25,246 nucleotides of DNA from Cytophagales bacterium (GTDB lineage Bacteria; Bacteroidota; Bacteroidia; Cytophagales; Cyclobacteriaceae), in NCBI GenBank assembly GCA_003500135.1, contig DNTA01000084.1:1-25246 (forward strand), given 5' to 3'. Made by a program: the position numbers and the translations under genes. Below are positions 11,127-19,110 of this stretch, one piece after another. The notes beneath the pieces were generated by a model. It was not told where the DNA came from, searched no databases, and saw only the letters and a list, made by a program, of their open reading frames with translations. Position 1 is the stretch's first letter. Every line of letters begins with the position of its first letter.

Positions 11127-12774
11127 TTCCCCGGGTCGTTAAAATACTAGTAGGAATTATCTGTTTTGGGATATCTCGTGTTTGGTAGTACACATCGAGC
11201 CATGCACCTCCGCTTCCATTGAACCATTCCACTTTTAAGGGGTGTAATCCCTTATCTAACTTGATATATCCGGATTTCTCCTGAACTCCATGGTCGCCAT
11301 CATTATCCACCACCAACTGATCGCCGATCCAAAGCTTACTACCATCGTCAGAACGCGTGTAAAACATGTAAGTATCTTCTTTCAATACATTGAGTGTGGT
11401 ACTAAAAACCACCACTGTATTTTCTTTGATTTCATGCTGAACCTCTTCCGAAGTGATTTCAAAGCACTTACCTTTGGCATCGGGCGATAATGATTTCGTA
11501 TCGGGTATTTTACTCAGTCCTTCCAGGTAAAAAAGGGAGTAGGCCACCGCTGGCGAAATACTTTTGGTTTTAATCCGAAAATAGGCTTCAGCTACTATGC
11601 TTTTCATGCTTTCCCCATCGAAAACAGCGCTTTTTATTATTGTATTTGAATCCACTTCAAAAGGGGCGGAATACAAATTTGACGTATAGTTCGGCGCTGA
11701 ACCATCTGTTGTATATCTTAATTCACCTTTTTCATTGGGGTTTTGAATTTCCACTTTAGCTTTCTCATTAAACAAACCGCCAGCGCGACGATTGAAAGCT
11801 TCCCCGGGCAATATTTTGGGCTTTTGCCAACGACGGGTAACCGGAAACCGACCATTCCAATTTTGCCCTTCAAATGCTGTCACTACAGGTTTTCCTATGC
11901 AGGCTCCAGGCAATTCTACTCCGAGCGCATAAGCCACTGTGGCTGCATTGTCGTATTGATAAACCGGTGATATGATCTCATATCCTTTTTTAATGCCTTT
12001 TCCGCAAACAATAAACGGGATCTCAATTTCGTCGAGCGTCTCACCGCCATGTCCATATCCTAAACCTCCATGGTCTGAGCTGATAATGACCAATGTTTTA
12101 TCTAAAATACCGGCCTGGGAAATGCTTTCCATTACCTCTCCCAATAGGGTGTCTGCCTTTTCTACCGATTGATAATAGTCTTCTGTACCATGACCATACT
12201 CATGTCCGGTATGATCTACATGATCAAAATGGATAAAAGTGAAAAGTGGTTGTTTTTCAAGAATATACTTCCCGGCTGTTTTTGCCGTTTCATCCTCGTT
12301 CTTCGGATTGATATCATAATCCACTGCCTTTTTTTCAAATAACCTACCAAACCCACCCCAATGATAGATCGCTCCTATTTCCGCCTCAGGATATTGACGA
12401 TCGATCAGGTTGAAAATAGTAGGAAACAGAAAATCCTCATCTTGTGTAACCGGCGGCAAGATCAGGTTATTGCGCTCCCATGCATTTGAGGTGATGCCAT
12501 GTTGCTCTGGCCCTGCGCCCATTATCATAGACGACCAGTTGGAACTGGAACTCGTGGGCAACACCGCCCTTGCATGAAATGTATGGCTTCCTTCTTTTAT
12601 TAACCGGTCAAAATTAGGCGTGCTGGAGTTTTGCAACCCATCGGGACTTAAACCGTCAAAACCAATAACTACCACGTGTTGAAAACGTGGTCTTTTATCG
12701 ACCTGTTTTGAAGCACAAGACCATAGGGAAAAACCCCCTATGGTCATGATTAGGATTAAATGAAAGGTTTTCAT
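11119..12774 (-). CDS. Alkaline-phosphatase-superfamily lipoprotein with chitobiase C-type and PA14 domains
   Basis: The 551-residue protein starts with a lipoprotein signal peptide (MKTFHLIL...FSLWSC, lipid Cys20). The ATG at 12774 is chosen over an in-frame ATG 48 bases upstream because it places the signal peptide first and removes an overlap with susD. Residues about 30-330 form a type I phosphodiesterase/nucleotide-pyrophosphatase domain. It has VVVIGFDGLS, a Ser/Thr-rich nucleophile region VLPTSSSSNWSSMIMG with the GPEQHGI motif after it, HFDHVDHTGHEYGHG, and SSDHGGLGYGHGG. It is followed by a chitobiase C-terminal-like Ig domain (about 340-400, LRYTTDGSAPN) and a PA14 domain (about 420-545, FYTRSDDGSKLWIGDQLVVDN). 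These two accessory domains usually bind or present carbohydrate, suggesting a glycan- or lipid-linked substrate at the cell surface. It follows susD by 13 bp. Confidence 0.87.
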   Translation of the reverse strand: MKTFHLILIMTIGGFSLWSCASKQVDKRPRFQHVVVIGFDGLSPDGLQNSSTPNFDRLIKEGSHTFHARAVLPTSSSSNWSSMIMGAGPEQHGITSNAWERNNLILPPVTQDEDFLFPTIFNLIDRQYPEAEIGAIYHWGGFGRLFEKKAVDYDINPKNEDETAKTAGKYILEKQPLFTFIHFDHVDHTGHEYGHGTEDYYQSVEKADTLLGEVMESISQAGILDKTLVIISSDHGGLGYGHGGETLDEIEIPFIVCGKGIKKGYEIISPVYQYDNAATVAYALGVELPGACIGKPVVTAFEGQNWNGRFPVTRRWQKPKILPGEAFNRRAGGLFNEKAKVEIQNPNEKGELRYTTDGSAPNYTSNLYSAPFEVDSNTIIKSAVFDGESMKSIVAEAYFRIKTKSISPAVAYSLFYLEGLSKIPDTKSLSPDAKGKCFEITSEEVQHEIKENTVVVFSTTLNVLKEDTYMFYTRSDDGSKLWIGDQLVVDNDGDHGVQEKSGYIKLDKGLHPLKVEWFNGSGGAWLDVYYQTRDIPKQIIPTSILTTRGNG

Positions 12775-12787
12775 TGCGACTGGTTGC

Positions 12788-14239
12788 TTATTGCTCCCAC
12801 CATACTTTGGTAGTAATTTCATCTCCTCCCATTCTGCTTACTGCAGTATTATAATTATCCGCATTCAGCGCCTGTTCTTCGCTTGGGTATTCAAAACGAC
12901 TCGGATAGGCGCTATAAAAAGCATCGGGGCCCGGTTCGATGGTACTTGGAAAGCCCGTTCTTTTAAACTCTATAAAACCCTGATAATCGGTATAGAATAA
13001 AGCGATATATTTCTGTGTAATGATCGTTTCCAAATCATCATCATAGGCAACACCATTTCTGGATAAATAATCCGCTGGCATATCCACCCCCCAATAGTCA
13101 AAGTTGGCCTGGATTCCATCTTCATAATGTGCTTCGGGATCGGAGCTGATCCATCCTCTTTGTGCGGCTTCGGCAAAAATGAAAGCTACTTCCGAATATA
13201 TCATCAACCGGGCGTCGTTGCTGTTGGGCTGTAGATAGAAATAATTGATATTAAATTTCGACAAAAAGGCATCACCCCCTTTGTATTCATACGCCGGACC
13301 ATCCACAATTCCATTTTGCATACCCTGGATCTCCGGAGTGCCATTTTCAACCGAATTCGCCGTCGGGTCGGCAAAGAATTCCAATCTTGGATCGTCGAAG
13401 CTTTGTAAGATCCCAACAAAGTGTTCTGATATTCGATACTCATTAAATGAACCTACACGGTAGACCGATTCTTCTGTAATCGGGTGTGCATCGGGAATGG
13501 ATGGCAAAAACTGCAAGGTGGCATTGTCGGCATTTGATGTCATTACAGGGTACTGTGACGGATTATCAAAAATCTCATTGATCGTACTGCTTGCCAGATT
13601 TTCATCTGCTTCACTCAATCGCATGGCTAGCCTCAGGCGTAATGAGTTGGCAAATTTTTGCCAAAGGGAAATGTCTCCATCAAAAATCAGGTCACCTTTC
13701 AATGCCGTTTCAGCGTTCGCTAAAATGTTACTCGCTTCTTTAAGGTCGGCGATCATTCCGGCATAAATATTTTGCTGCTCGTCATAAATAGGTGTATAAT
13801 TACCTTCGTCAGCTTTGGCAACTTCAGCGTAAGGTACATCGCCCCACATATCGGTGAGGATATGGAATAGCCAGACCTGCATTACCTTCGAAACACCCTC
13901 ATAACTTGCAATAGATTGCTCAGAAGCTATTCTTTCCAATTCTTTGGCATCCCTAAGGCGTAGGTAGAAATTGTTCCATACACCTGACTGATCGCCCCAG
14001 TCAAATAGATCAAAAGAGGTAAATACGATCCTTGCGCCATATTGCCCCATCAGGTTTCCTTCACTCCAGGCATAGCCTACCGCACCACGGATGGCATTTC
14101 GCTGCAGTTGGGTAAGCAAGATCTCCGGGTTATTATTAATATTCAAAGCTACATCCGGATTGTCATTACTCACATTAAAATCATCGCATGACACCATAAA
14201 TATGAGTGTCAGGGAGAGTATGCTTAACATCTTTTTCAT
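12788..14239 (-). CDS. SusD/RagB-family outer-membrane lipoprotein
   Basis: The 483-residue protein has a lipoprotein signal peptide (MKKMLSILSLTLIFMVSC, Cys18) and the helical TPR-like body of the SusD superfamily, most like the SusD-like_2 (PF12771) branch. N-terminal NDNPDVALNINNNPEILLTQ, IWMWGDVPY-like DMWGDVPYAE near residue 125, and the C-terminal FIEFKRTGFP (about 430) are typical landmarks. SusD proteins are surface-exposed lids that bind the substrate and deliver it to the SusC channel. It follows susC by 31 bp and is certainly its partner. The PF12771 branch is often found outside polysaccharide loci and handles diverse substrates. Here the neighbours point to a phosphonate-bearing ligand, which is inference from context only. 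Confidence 0.93.
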   Translation of the reverse strand: MKKMLSILSLTLIFMVSCDDFNVSNDNPDVALNINNNPEILLTQLQRNAIRGAVGYAWSEGNLMGQYGARIVFTSFDLFDWGDQSGVWNNFYLRLRDAKELERIASEQSIASYEGVSKVMQVWLFHILTDMWGDVPYAEVAKADEGNYTPIYDEQQNIYAGMIADLKEASNILANAETALKGDLIFDGDISLWQKFANSLRLRLAMRLSEADENLASSTINEIFDNPSQYPVMTSNADNATLQFLPSIPDAHPITEESVYRVGSFNEYRISEHFVGILQSFDDPRLEFFADPTANSVENGTPEIQGMQNGIVDGPAYEYKGGDAFLSKFNINYFYLQPNSNDARLMIYSEVAFIFAEAAQRGWISSDPEAHYEDGIQANFDYWGVDMPADYLSRNGVAYDDDLETIITQKYIALFYTDYQGFIEFKRTGFPSTIEPGPDAFYSAYPSRFEYPSEEQALNADNYNTAVSRMGGDEITTKVWWEQ

Positions 14240-14270
14240 TTTTTTATCGTCAAAGAGTTAAATACTAGGT

Positions 14271-17200
14271 TTAAAATTCGATGTTAACCGCAAAACCAAG
14301 GCTTCTTGTAGTAGGTACGGTGGCATTTTCCACACCCGGTACATATGAACCCCCTCCAAAAGAAAGTAACTCGGGATCACCATGGTTAAACTCTTTGGTC
14401 CACAACCAGAGATTGGTTCCAATAAGAGAGACCGATATCGACTTCATGTTCCAGTCCTTCATCAATTTGCTGGGGAATGAATAGGTAAGTTTAGCTTCAC
14501 GAAGCTTTATAAAAGTGGCATCATATATACCTTCCGATTCATTTTGTCTGCGATAACGGTTGTTGTGATAGGCATTGGCAGGAACGATTACATCATTTTC
14601 CGCATAAGAACCATCAGCAAGCTGTTTTACACCGTCACCAATAACTCCATCGGTTCTGGTATCCCCGTTAGAATCGGTATAGCTCAGACCGGAATCACTA
14701 ATACCAGGATGTGCACCGCCAAATTCCGGCGCTCTACCCCAGAGTGTTTCCACAACATTTCCCGAAGTAGCAGCGATCAGCCTTGTTCTCGATAACAGCT
14801 CACCACCCTGACGCCAGTCGAATAGGAAGTTAAGCGAGAGGTTCCGGTAGGAAATGGTGTTGTTCCATCCCAGCATGAAATCGGGATTGAAATTACCCAG
14901 TTTGCGCAAAGTATTATCTTGTTGCACCAGGCCTTCATTAAAGATCACCTCTCCAAAGTACTCGCTGTTGGGATCGTCAACCCTTCTGAGGCCGGTTCCC
15001 CACATATCACCAATTGAACCACCTTTTTCAGCTACAAGGGTTATACCATTGCCTCCATAGACATAACGATCCAGGCCATCCATCAACTCAAGTATTTCAT
15101 TTCGATTTAGTGTGAAATTGAAATTGGTGTTCCATCGAAGTCCATTGGAAAGATCAAGTGGTGTAGCGCTTAACATCATTTCAATACCATAGTTTCTAAT
15201 CTCACCGGCATTGATCACCCTGGAGGCCCATCCGGAGGTAACCGGAAGGTCAATGCCCAGGATTTGGTTTTCTGAAATGGTGTTATAATATGTTACATCA
15301 AGACCTATTCTGTTGCTTAAAAACCGAACATCGGCGCCTATTTCGAAGGAGGTTTGTATTTCGGGCTTCAAATCAACATTGGGCAATACATATGATGGAT
15401 TGGCCGTGGGGTTGGACCCTACAGGATTTCCAAGTTGATAAAACTGCTGGAGCCGAAACGGATCGGTGTCGTTACCTACTTGTGCCCAGCTGGTTCGCAA
15501 CTTGGCAAATGAAACGGGGCCGTTATCGCTCAGACCTATCAAATCGGATACCACAAAGCTAAGCGAAGCCGAAGGATAGAAGTAGCTGTTGTTTTGCGAC
15601 GGCAAAGTGGATGACCAGTCGTTTCGGGCTGTTAAATCGAGATAGATCATATTCTGCCAACCCAACTGGGCAAATCCATATAATGAATTGATCTGCTTCT
15701 CTGGTCTGTCTATCGTTTGTACCAGTGGACCATCGGCATTGTTAAACGAATAAACACCTGGTATCAGTAATTTATTCGCCATTAAAGCATTGAAATGGTT
15801 TTTTTGTACCATCCGGTTTCCTCCAAAGTTGAGGTTGACCGACCATATCCCGTTTATTTGCTTTGTGTAATTTAACAGAAAATCAATATTGGTTTCTGCA
15901 AAATTCACCTTGTCTTCACGATACTGACCGTTGGGGAAACGCTGTGTTGAGTATGCTCTTTTAATGAAACGATACTCTGAAAAGAAGTCACGACCGGCAC
16001 GTAGCATCAGGCTCAGGTCGTCGGTAAAATTATAGGTAGCGGATATATTTCCAATCACACGGTCTTTCGAAAGTCCGTTGGTATTTTCATACATCGTAAA
16101 GTACGGGTTATCGTGATAATTATAGTTGTAGTTAAACTGTTGGAAACCTTCAAGGCCTCTTTGCCAATAGTCACGTAATCCTCTTACATCTACCTGCTGG
16201 CCCCACCAGATAAACAGGTACATTACCGATTCCGTACCATAGCCGTTAACATGCCGGTTATCAGATTCCGAATTGATGTAGTTGATATTTGATGAAACTT
16301 TTAACTTGTCAGAGATCTGATAATCCCCGGATAGAGAAACCGTATTTCTTCTTAAGTCGGTATTGGGCAGGATTCCTTCATTATTCAGGTTAGTAAAACT
16401 CACACGGAAGTTTCCATTATCATTCGCTCCATAGAATGAAATATTACTCATTATGGTTCGACCGGTTTCCATGAAGTTCTCAACCGGATCACCCGGATCT
16501 ATAAATGGTGTTTCAATAATGTTACCTCTTCTTTCCAGGTCTACACCTGAAGGGCCTAAGATAAAATCCAGGCCGTGTACATCACCGCCTCGCAGACCAT
16601 TAGTGGTCGGTGAATCATGTTGGGCACGAAGTGTACCGTCCATTCTGGGACCCCATGATTCATCCACTCCGTCGAATGTTCCATTACCATATCCGTCGAC
16701 GAACTGAAAGTCAAAGTTTTTACCCTGGCCATAAACACGTTGATATTCCGGTCCTTTAAGCATATTCTCAAAAGTTACTTTGGTACCTACCGAAACACCA
16801 AAACCAGCTTTGCCTTTACCAGATTTTGTTGTGATAATTATGGCGCCATTAGCTGCTCGGGAACCATATAATGCAGTGGCATTCGCTCCTTTAAGCACCG
16901 AAATGGATTCTACATCATCCGGATTGATCTCCGCTGCTCCATTTCCATAATCGATGTTCATGTTACTGGCGCCTCCCAGGGTATTGGTTCGCGTGTCAGT
17001 ATTATTATTAATAGGTATCCCGTCAACCACAAAAAGCGGTTGGTTATTTCCGGCCATTGAAGAGTAGCCCCGGATAACAACGGAGGAGGATTGGCCCGGG
17101 CCGGTACCATTGGTTACCACCTGCACTCCTGCGGCCCTTCCCGACAGAGTGCTAACCATATTGGTTGAAGTGGACTGCGCTACATCTTCGCCTTCTACCT

Positions 17201-17567
17201 GCTGCACTGAGTAACCAAGGGATTTTTCATCCCTGGCAATATTCAATGCCGTAACAACAATCTCATCGAGTTCCTGCGAGGCAGGTTGAAGTGTAATTTC
17301 TGCATAACTTCTTCCGGCTACATTAACGTTTTTGGTTTCATATCCCAGAAATGATACCACCAGTGTTTCATCTCCGTTCGTTAGTTCGATAGCAAAATTC
17401 CCATCGTAATCCGTTACAACCCCGGAAGTACTTCCCTCAATCATCACAGTGGCGCCGGGAAGTGAAGCGCTGTTTTCATCCACCACTTTACCTGAAAAGG
17501 TGGTTTGCGCGTAAGAAGCGGTGCCCCATAGAAAAACTATAAGGGCAAGTAGTTTAGGTTTTTTCAT
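14271..17567 (-). CDS. SusC/RagA-family TonB-dependent outer-membrane transporter
   Basis: This 1098-residue TonB-dependent transporter has a signal peptide (MKKPKLLALIVFLWGTASYAQ) and a CarboxypepD_reg-like N-terminal extension (about 24-98, VVDENSASLPGATV). A TonB-box-like DEIVVTA is at about 101-107, the plug domain at about 112-235 contains the SusC landmarks GRAAGVQV, VVIRGYSS and PLFVVDGIPI, and a long beta-barrel runs to the final aromatic-rich GFAVNIEF. The ATG at 17567 is preferred to an upstream in-frame GTG at 17600 because it begins the signal peptide cleanly. It imports ligands too large or scarce for porins across the outer membrane with SusD as lid. It is the first gene of the operon containing pbfA, which is the reason to suspect a phosphonate-containing substrate. 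The AAAAAGTTTACAAAT sequence lies directly before the start codon. Confidence 0.95.
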   Translation of the reverse strand: MKKPKLLALIVFLWGTASYAQTTFSGKVVDENSASLPGATVMIEGSTSGVVTDYDGNFAIELTNGDETLVVSFLGYETKNVNVAGRSYAEITLQPASQELDEIVVTALNIARDEKSLGYSVQQVEGEDVAQSTSTNMVSTLSGRAAGVQVVTNGTGPGQSSSVVIRGYSSMAGNNQPLFVVDGIPINNNTDTRTNTLGGASNMNIDYGNGAAEINPDDVESISVLKGANATALYGSRAANGAIIITTKSGKGKAGFGVSVGTKVTFENMLKGPEYQRVYGQGKNFDFQFVDGYGNGTFDGVDESWGPRMDGTLRAQHDSPTTNGLRGGDVHGLDFILGPSGVDLERRGNIIETPFIDPGDPVENFMETGRTIMSNISFYGANDNGNFRVSFTNLNNEGILPNTDLRRNTVSLSGDYQISDKLKVSSNINYINSESDNRHVNGYGTESVMYLFIWWGQQVDVRGLRDYWQRGLEGFQQFNYNYNYHDNPYFTMYENTNGLSKDRVIGNISATYNFTDDLSLMLRAGRDFFSEYRFIKRAYSTQRFPNGQYREDKVNFAETNIDFLLNYTKQINGIWSVNLNFGGNRMVQKNHFNALMANKLLIPGVYSFNNADGPLVQTIDRPEKQINSLYGFAQLGWQNMIYLDLTARNDWSSTLPSQNNSYFYPSASLSFVVSDLIGLSDNGPVSFAKLRTSWAQVGNDTDPFRLQQFYQLGNPVGSNPTANPSYVLPNVDLKPEIQTSFEIGADVRFLSNRIGLDVTYYNTISENQILGIDLPVTSGWASRVINAGEIRNYGIEMMLSATPLDLSNGLRWNTNFNFTLNRNEILELMDGLDRYVYGGNGITLVAEKGGSIGDMWGTGLRRVDDPNSEYFGEVIFNEGLVQQDNTLRKLGNFNPDFMLGWNNTISYRNLSLNFLFDWRQGGELLSRTRLIAATSGNVVETLWGRAPEFGGAHPGISDSGLSYTDSNGDTRTDGVIGDGVKQLADGSYAENDVIVPANAYHNNRYRRQNESEGIYDATFIKLREAKLTYSFPSKLMKDWNMKSISVSLIGTNLWLWTKEFNHGDPELLSFGGGSYVPGVENATVPTTRSLGFAVNIEF

Positions 17568-17582
17568 ATTTGTAAACTTTTT
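17566..17582. promoter_or_regulatory. Left arm of a 17-bp inverted repeat upstream of susC (candidate operator)
   Basis: ATATTTGTAAACTTTTT here is the exact reverse complement of 17691-17707. On the minus strand it reads AAAAAGTTTACAAATAT and abuts the susC ATG. The core AAGTTTACAA recurs ahead of the DUF5690 operon. A regulator-binding role is inferred from position and repetition. Confidence 0.5.
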
Positions 17583-17690
17583 GTGGGTTAGGACTATCAC
17601 AAATTTGAAGAACTAAATTGAATATATTCACCTATATGGGTTAAATGAATGATATTTTTATGTTGCCCCTATTAAGAAATGGTTAATTTT

Positions 17691-17707
17691 AAAAAGTTTA
17701 CAAATAT
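17691..17707. promoter_or_regulatory. Right arm of the 17-bp inverted repeat between susC and the XRE-cupin gene
   Basis: AAAAAGTTTACAAATAT is an exact inverted copy of 17566-17582, with 108 bp between the arms. It lies 139 bp before the regulator start and 124 bp before susC, in the shared divergent control region. The spacing would suit a repressor or activator contacting two sites. Confidence 0.5.
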
Positions 17708-17845
17708 TAAATATTGCCGAAATTAAATTTTGTTGTATATATGCTGTAATTTAAGGCTACAGTGTACGTTTTTACCTGTATTTTGACACATAAAAAAGAC
17801 ATGGAAAGCATAAAATGATTTATATTGTGTTCAACTTTTTAACTT

Positions 17846-18412
17846 ATGGAAGATTATCTACTCGGTATCGGAAAGCACATCAAGACAATACGCAAAGAAA
17901 AAGGTAAAACCATCAGCGAAACTGCGAATGGCGCCGATGTAAGCAGTGGACTGATTTCCAGAATAGAAAATGGCCGTACAATTCCCTCACTGCCGGTATT
18001 ACTTAAAATAATTGAATCGCTGGATATTGAAGTCAGCGATTTCTTCAGGGAAATGCCACATGCCAATGGCTCCGGATTTATCGTTTCCCGAAAAGAGGAT
18101 AATGAGATCATAGAAAAGGAAGACGAAGCAATAGGATTTGTGTACAAGCACATTTTCGGCAAACAATTGTCATCATTGGGCTTCGACTCTGTTTTGCTGG
18201 AGGTACAGCCCGGTTCAAAACGCAACAAGGTGACTACCGACGCTTATGAATTTAAATATGTACTTACCGGCGAGTGTCATTATATTATTGGTGATGATGA
18301 AGTATTGTTGCATGAAGGTGATTCTATCTTTTTTGATGGCAGAATACCACATGTTCCTGTGAACAGAGGTTCCACAACCTCCAGAATGCTGGTCCTGTAT
18401 TTTTATGTGTAA
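17846..18412 (+). CDS. XRE-family transcriptional regulator with C-terminal cupin sensor domain
   Basis: The 188-residue protein has an N-terminal Cro/C1-type helix-turn-helix (about 8-66: IRKEKGKTISETA, DVSSGLISRIENGRTIPSLP). A linker and a cupin barrel follow (about 110-186: VQPGSKRNKVTTDAYEFKYVLTGE, LHEGDSIFFDGRIPHVPVN). XRE-cupin proteins are local regulators whose cupin pocket binds a small ligand, often a pathway substrate. It is divergent from susC across 278 bp and convergent with the phosphonoacetaldehyde-hydrolase-like gene, whose stop is only 6 bp away. This central position makes it the natural regulator of both phosphonate operons, perhaps sensing AEP, hydroxy-AEP or phosphonoacetaldehyde (inference). 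The cupin lacks the usual paired HxH metal ligands in its first motif, so it may bind ligand without metal. Confidence 0.9.
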   Translation: MEDYLLGIGKHIKTIRKEKGKTISETANGADVSSGLISRIENGRTIPSLPVLLKIIESLDIEVSDFFREMPHANGSGFIVSRKEDNEIIEKEDEAIGFVYKHIFGKQLSSLGFDSVLLEVQPGSKRNKVTTDAYEFKYVLTGECHYIIGDDEVLLHEGDSIFFDGRIPHVPVNRGSTTSRMLVLYFYV

Positions 18413-18418
18413 ATACTT

Positions 18419-19108
18419 CTAAACCTCAAGGATTTGAATAAGGTCTTTCAGTGTATTGACAATGTAAGTCGGTTGTGCACTTTCAAGCTGACTGTAGGTG
18501 TGCGCTCCTGTAGTAACCCCGACAGTGATCCCACACTTAGCATTTTTACCTTCTTGAATGTCGATTATGGAATCACCAGCTTTTAATACAAATTCAGGAT
18601 TATCCACATGAGTGGCTTTCATAGCTTCAAGGATCATATCCGGTCCGGGTCTTCCGGAGCTAACATCATCTGCTGTAATCAACACGTCATATTCCTTTCC
18701 TTGTCGCCACTTCATTTTATTGAGTAAAAGGTTGGCTGTTTGCTTATCATAACCGGTATTCAATGCTATTTTCACCCCTGCTTTCCTCAAATGCTTTATA
18801 AGTTCATGAACACCGTCAAATGGTTTTATATTTAGTTTTTGATAGGCCTCTTCAAGCATCTGCCGGAATTCCTTAAATATTTTACCGGCGATCATTTCTT
18901 TCTCTTCTCCCCTTCCTTTTACCTGGTTTTGCAAGATATCCTTTATGGCCTGGTATTTTTCCTTTCCCGCGCCCTGCTCCAATACATAGTCGAGTGGCGC
19001 CTCAAAACCACGCTGTTTGATCGCTTTTTGTAATGTTTTGTACACTACATTGCCTTCATTTATGGTTGTACCGGCTATATCAAATACCGCTAATTGGATG
19101 TTAGTCAT
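18419..19108 (-). CDS. Phosphonoacetaldehyde hydrolase-like HAD enzyme (TIGR03351 type)
   Basis: This 229-residue cytoplasmic HAD-superfamily protein is of the phosphonatase-like group closest to PhnX. PhnX cleaves the C-P bond of phosphonoacetaldehyde to acetaldehyde and phosphate. It has the modified nucleophile motif FDIAGTT (Asp10) shared with PhnX. In the cap region, QGAGKEKYQAI places Lys49 where PhnX has its Schiff-base lysine. DDVSSGRPGPDMI and GDSIIDIQEGKNA complete the HAD site, and the VTTGAH stretch is typical of TIGR03351 proteins. It starts 2 bp after the oxidase gene, in line with the oxidase and pbfA both supplying its aldehyde. The Schiff-base lysine and neighbours favour true phosphonatase activity; a close analogue of phosphonoacetaldehyde as substrate remains possible. 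Confidence 0.85.
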   Translation of the reverse strand: MTNIQLAVFDIAGTTINEGNVVYKTLQKAIKQRGFEAPLDYVLEQGAGKEKYQAIKDILQNQVKGRGEEKEMIAGKIFKEFRQMLEEAYQKLNIKPFDGVHELIKHLRKAGVKIALNTGYDKQTANLLLNKMKWRQGKEYDVLITADDVSSGRPGPDMILEAMKATHVDNPEFVLKAGDSIIDIQEGKNAKCGITVGVTTGAHTYSQLESAQPTYIVNTLKDLIQILEV

Positions 19109-19110
19109 TT

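Noticed and set aside
12774..12822. Longer N terminus of the PA14 lipoprotein starting at 12822, overlapping susD
   Set aside because: The extra 16 residues precede and would block a clean lipoprotein signal peptide that starts at 12774.
17568..17845. Canonical TAnnTTTG/TTG promoter pairs for susC and the XRE-cupin gene
   Set aside because: Only near matches were found, such as AATATTTG on the minus strand and TATTTTG one base short on the plus strand, so no promoter was assigned.
17854..18228. Open reading frame antisense to the XRE-cupin gene
   Set aside because: It lies wholly opposite a well-supported gene, and its translation has no recognisable domain.
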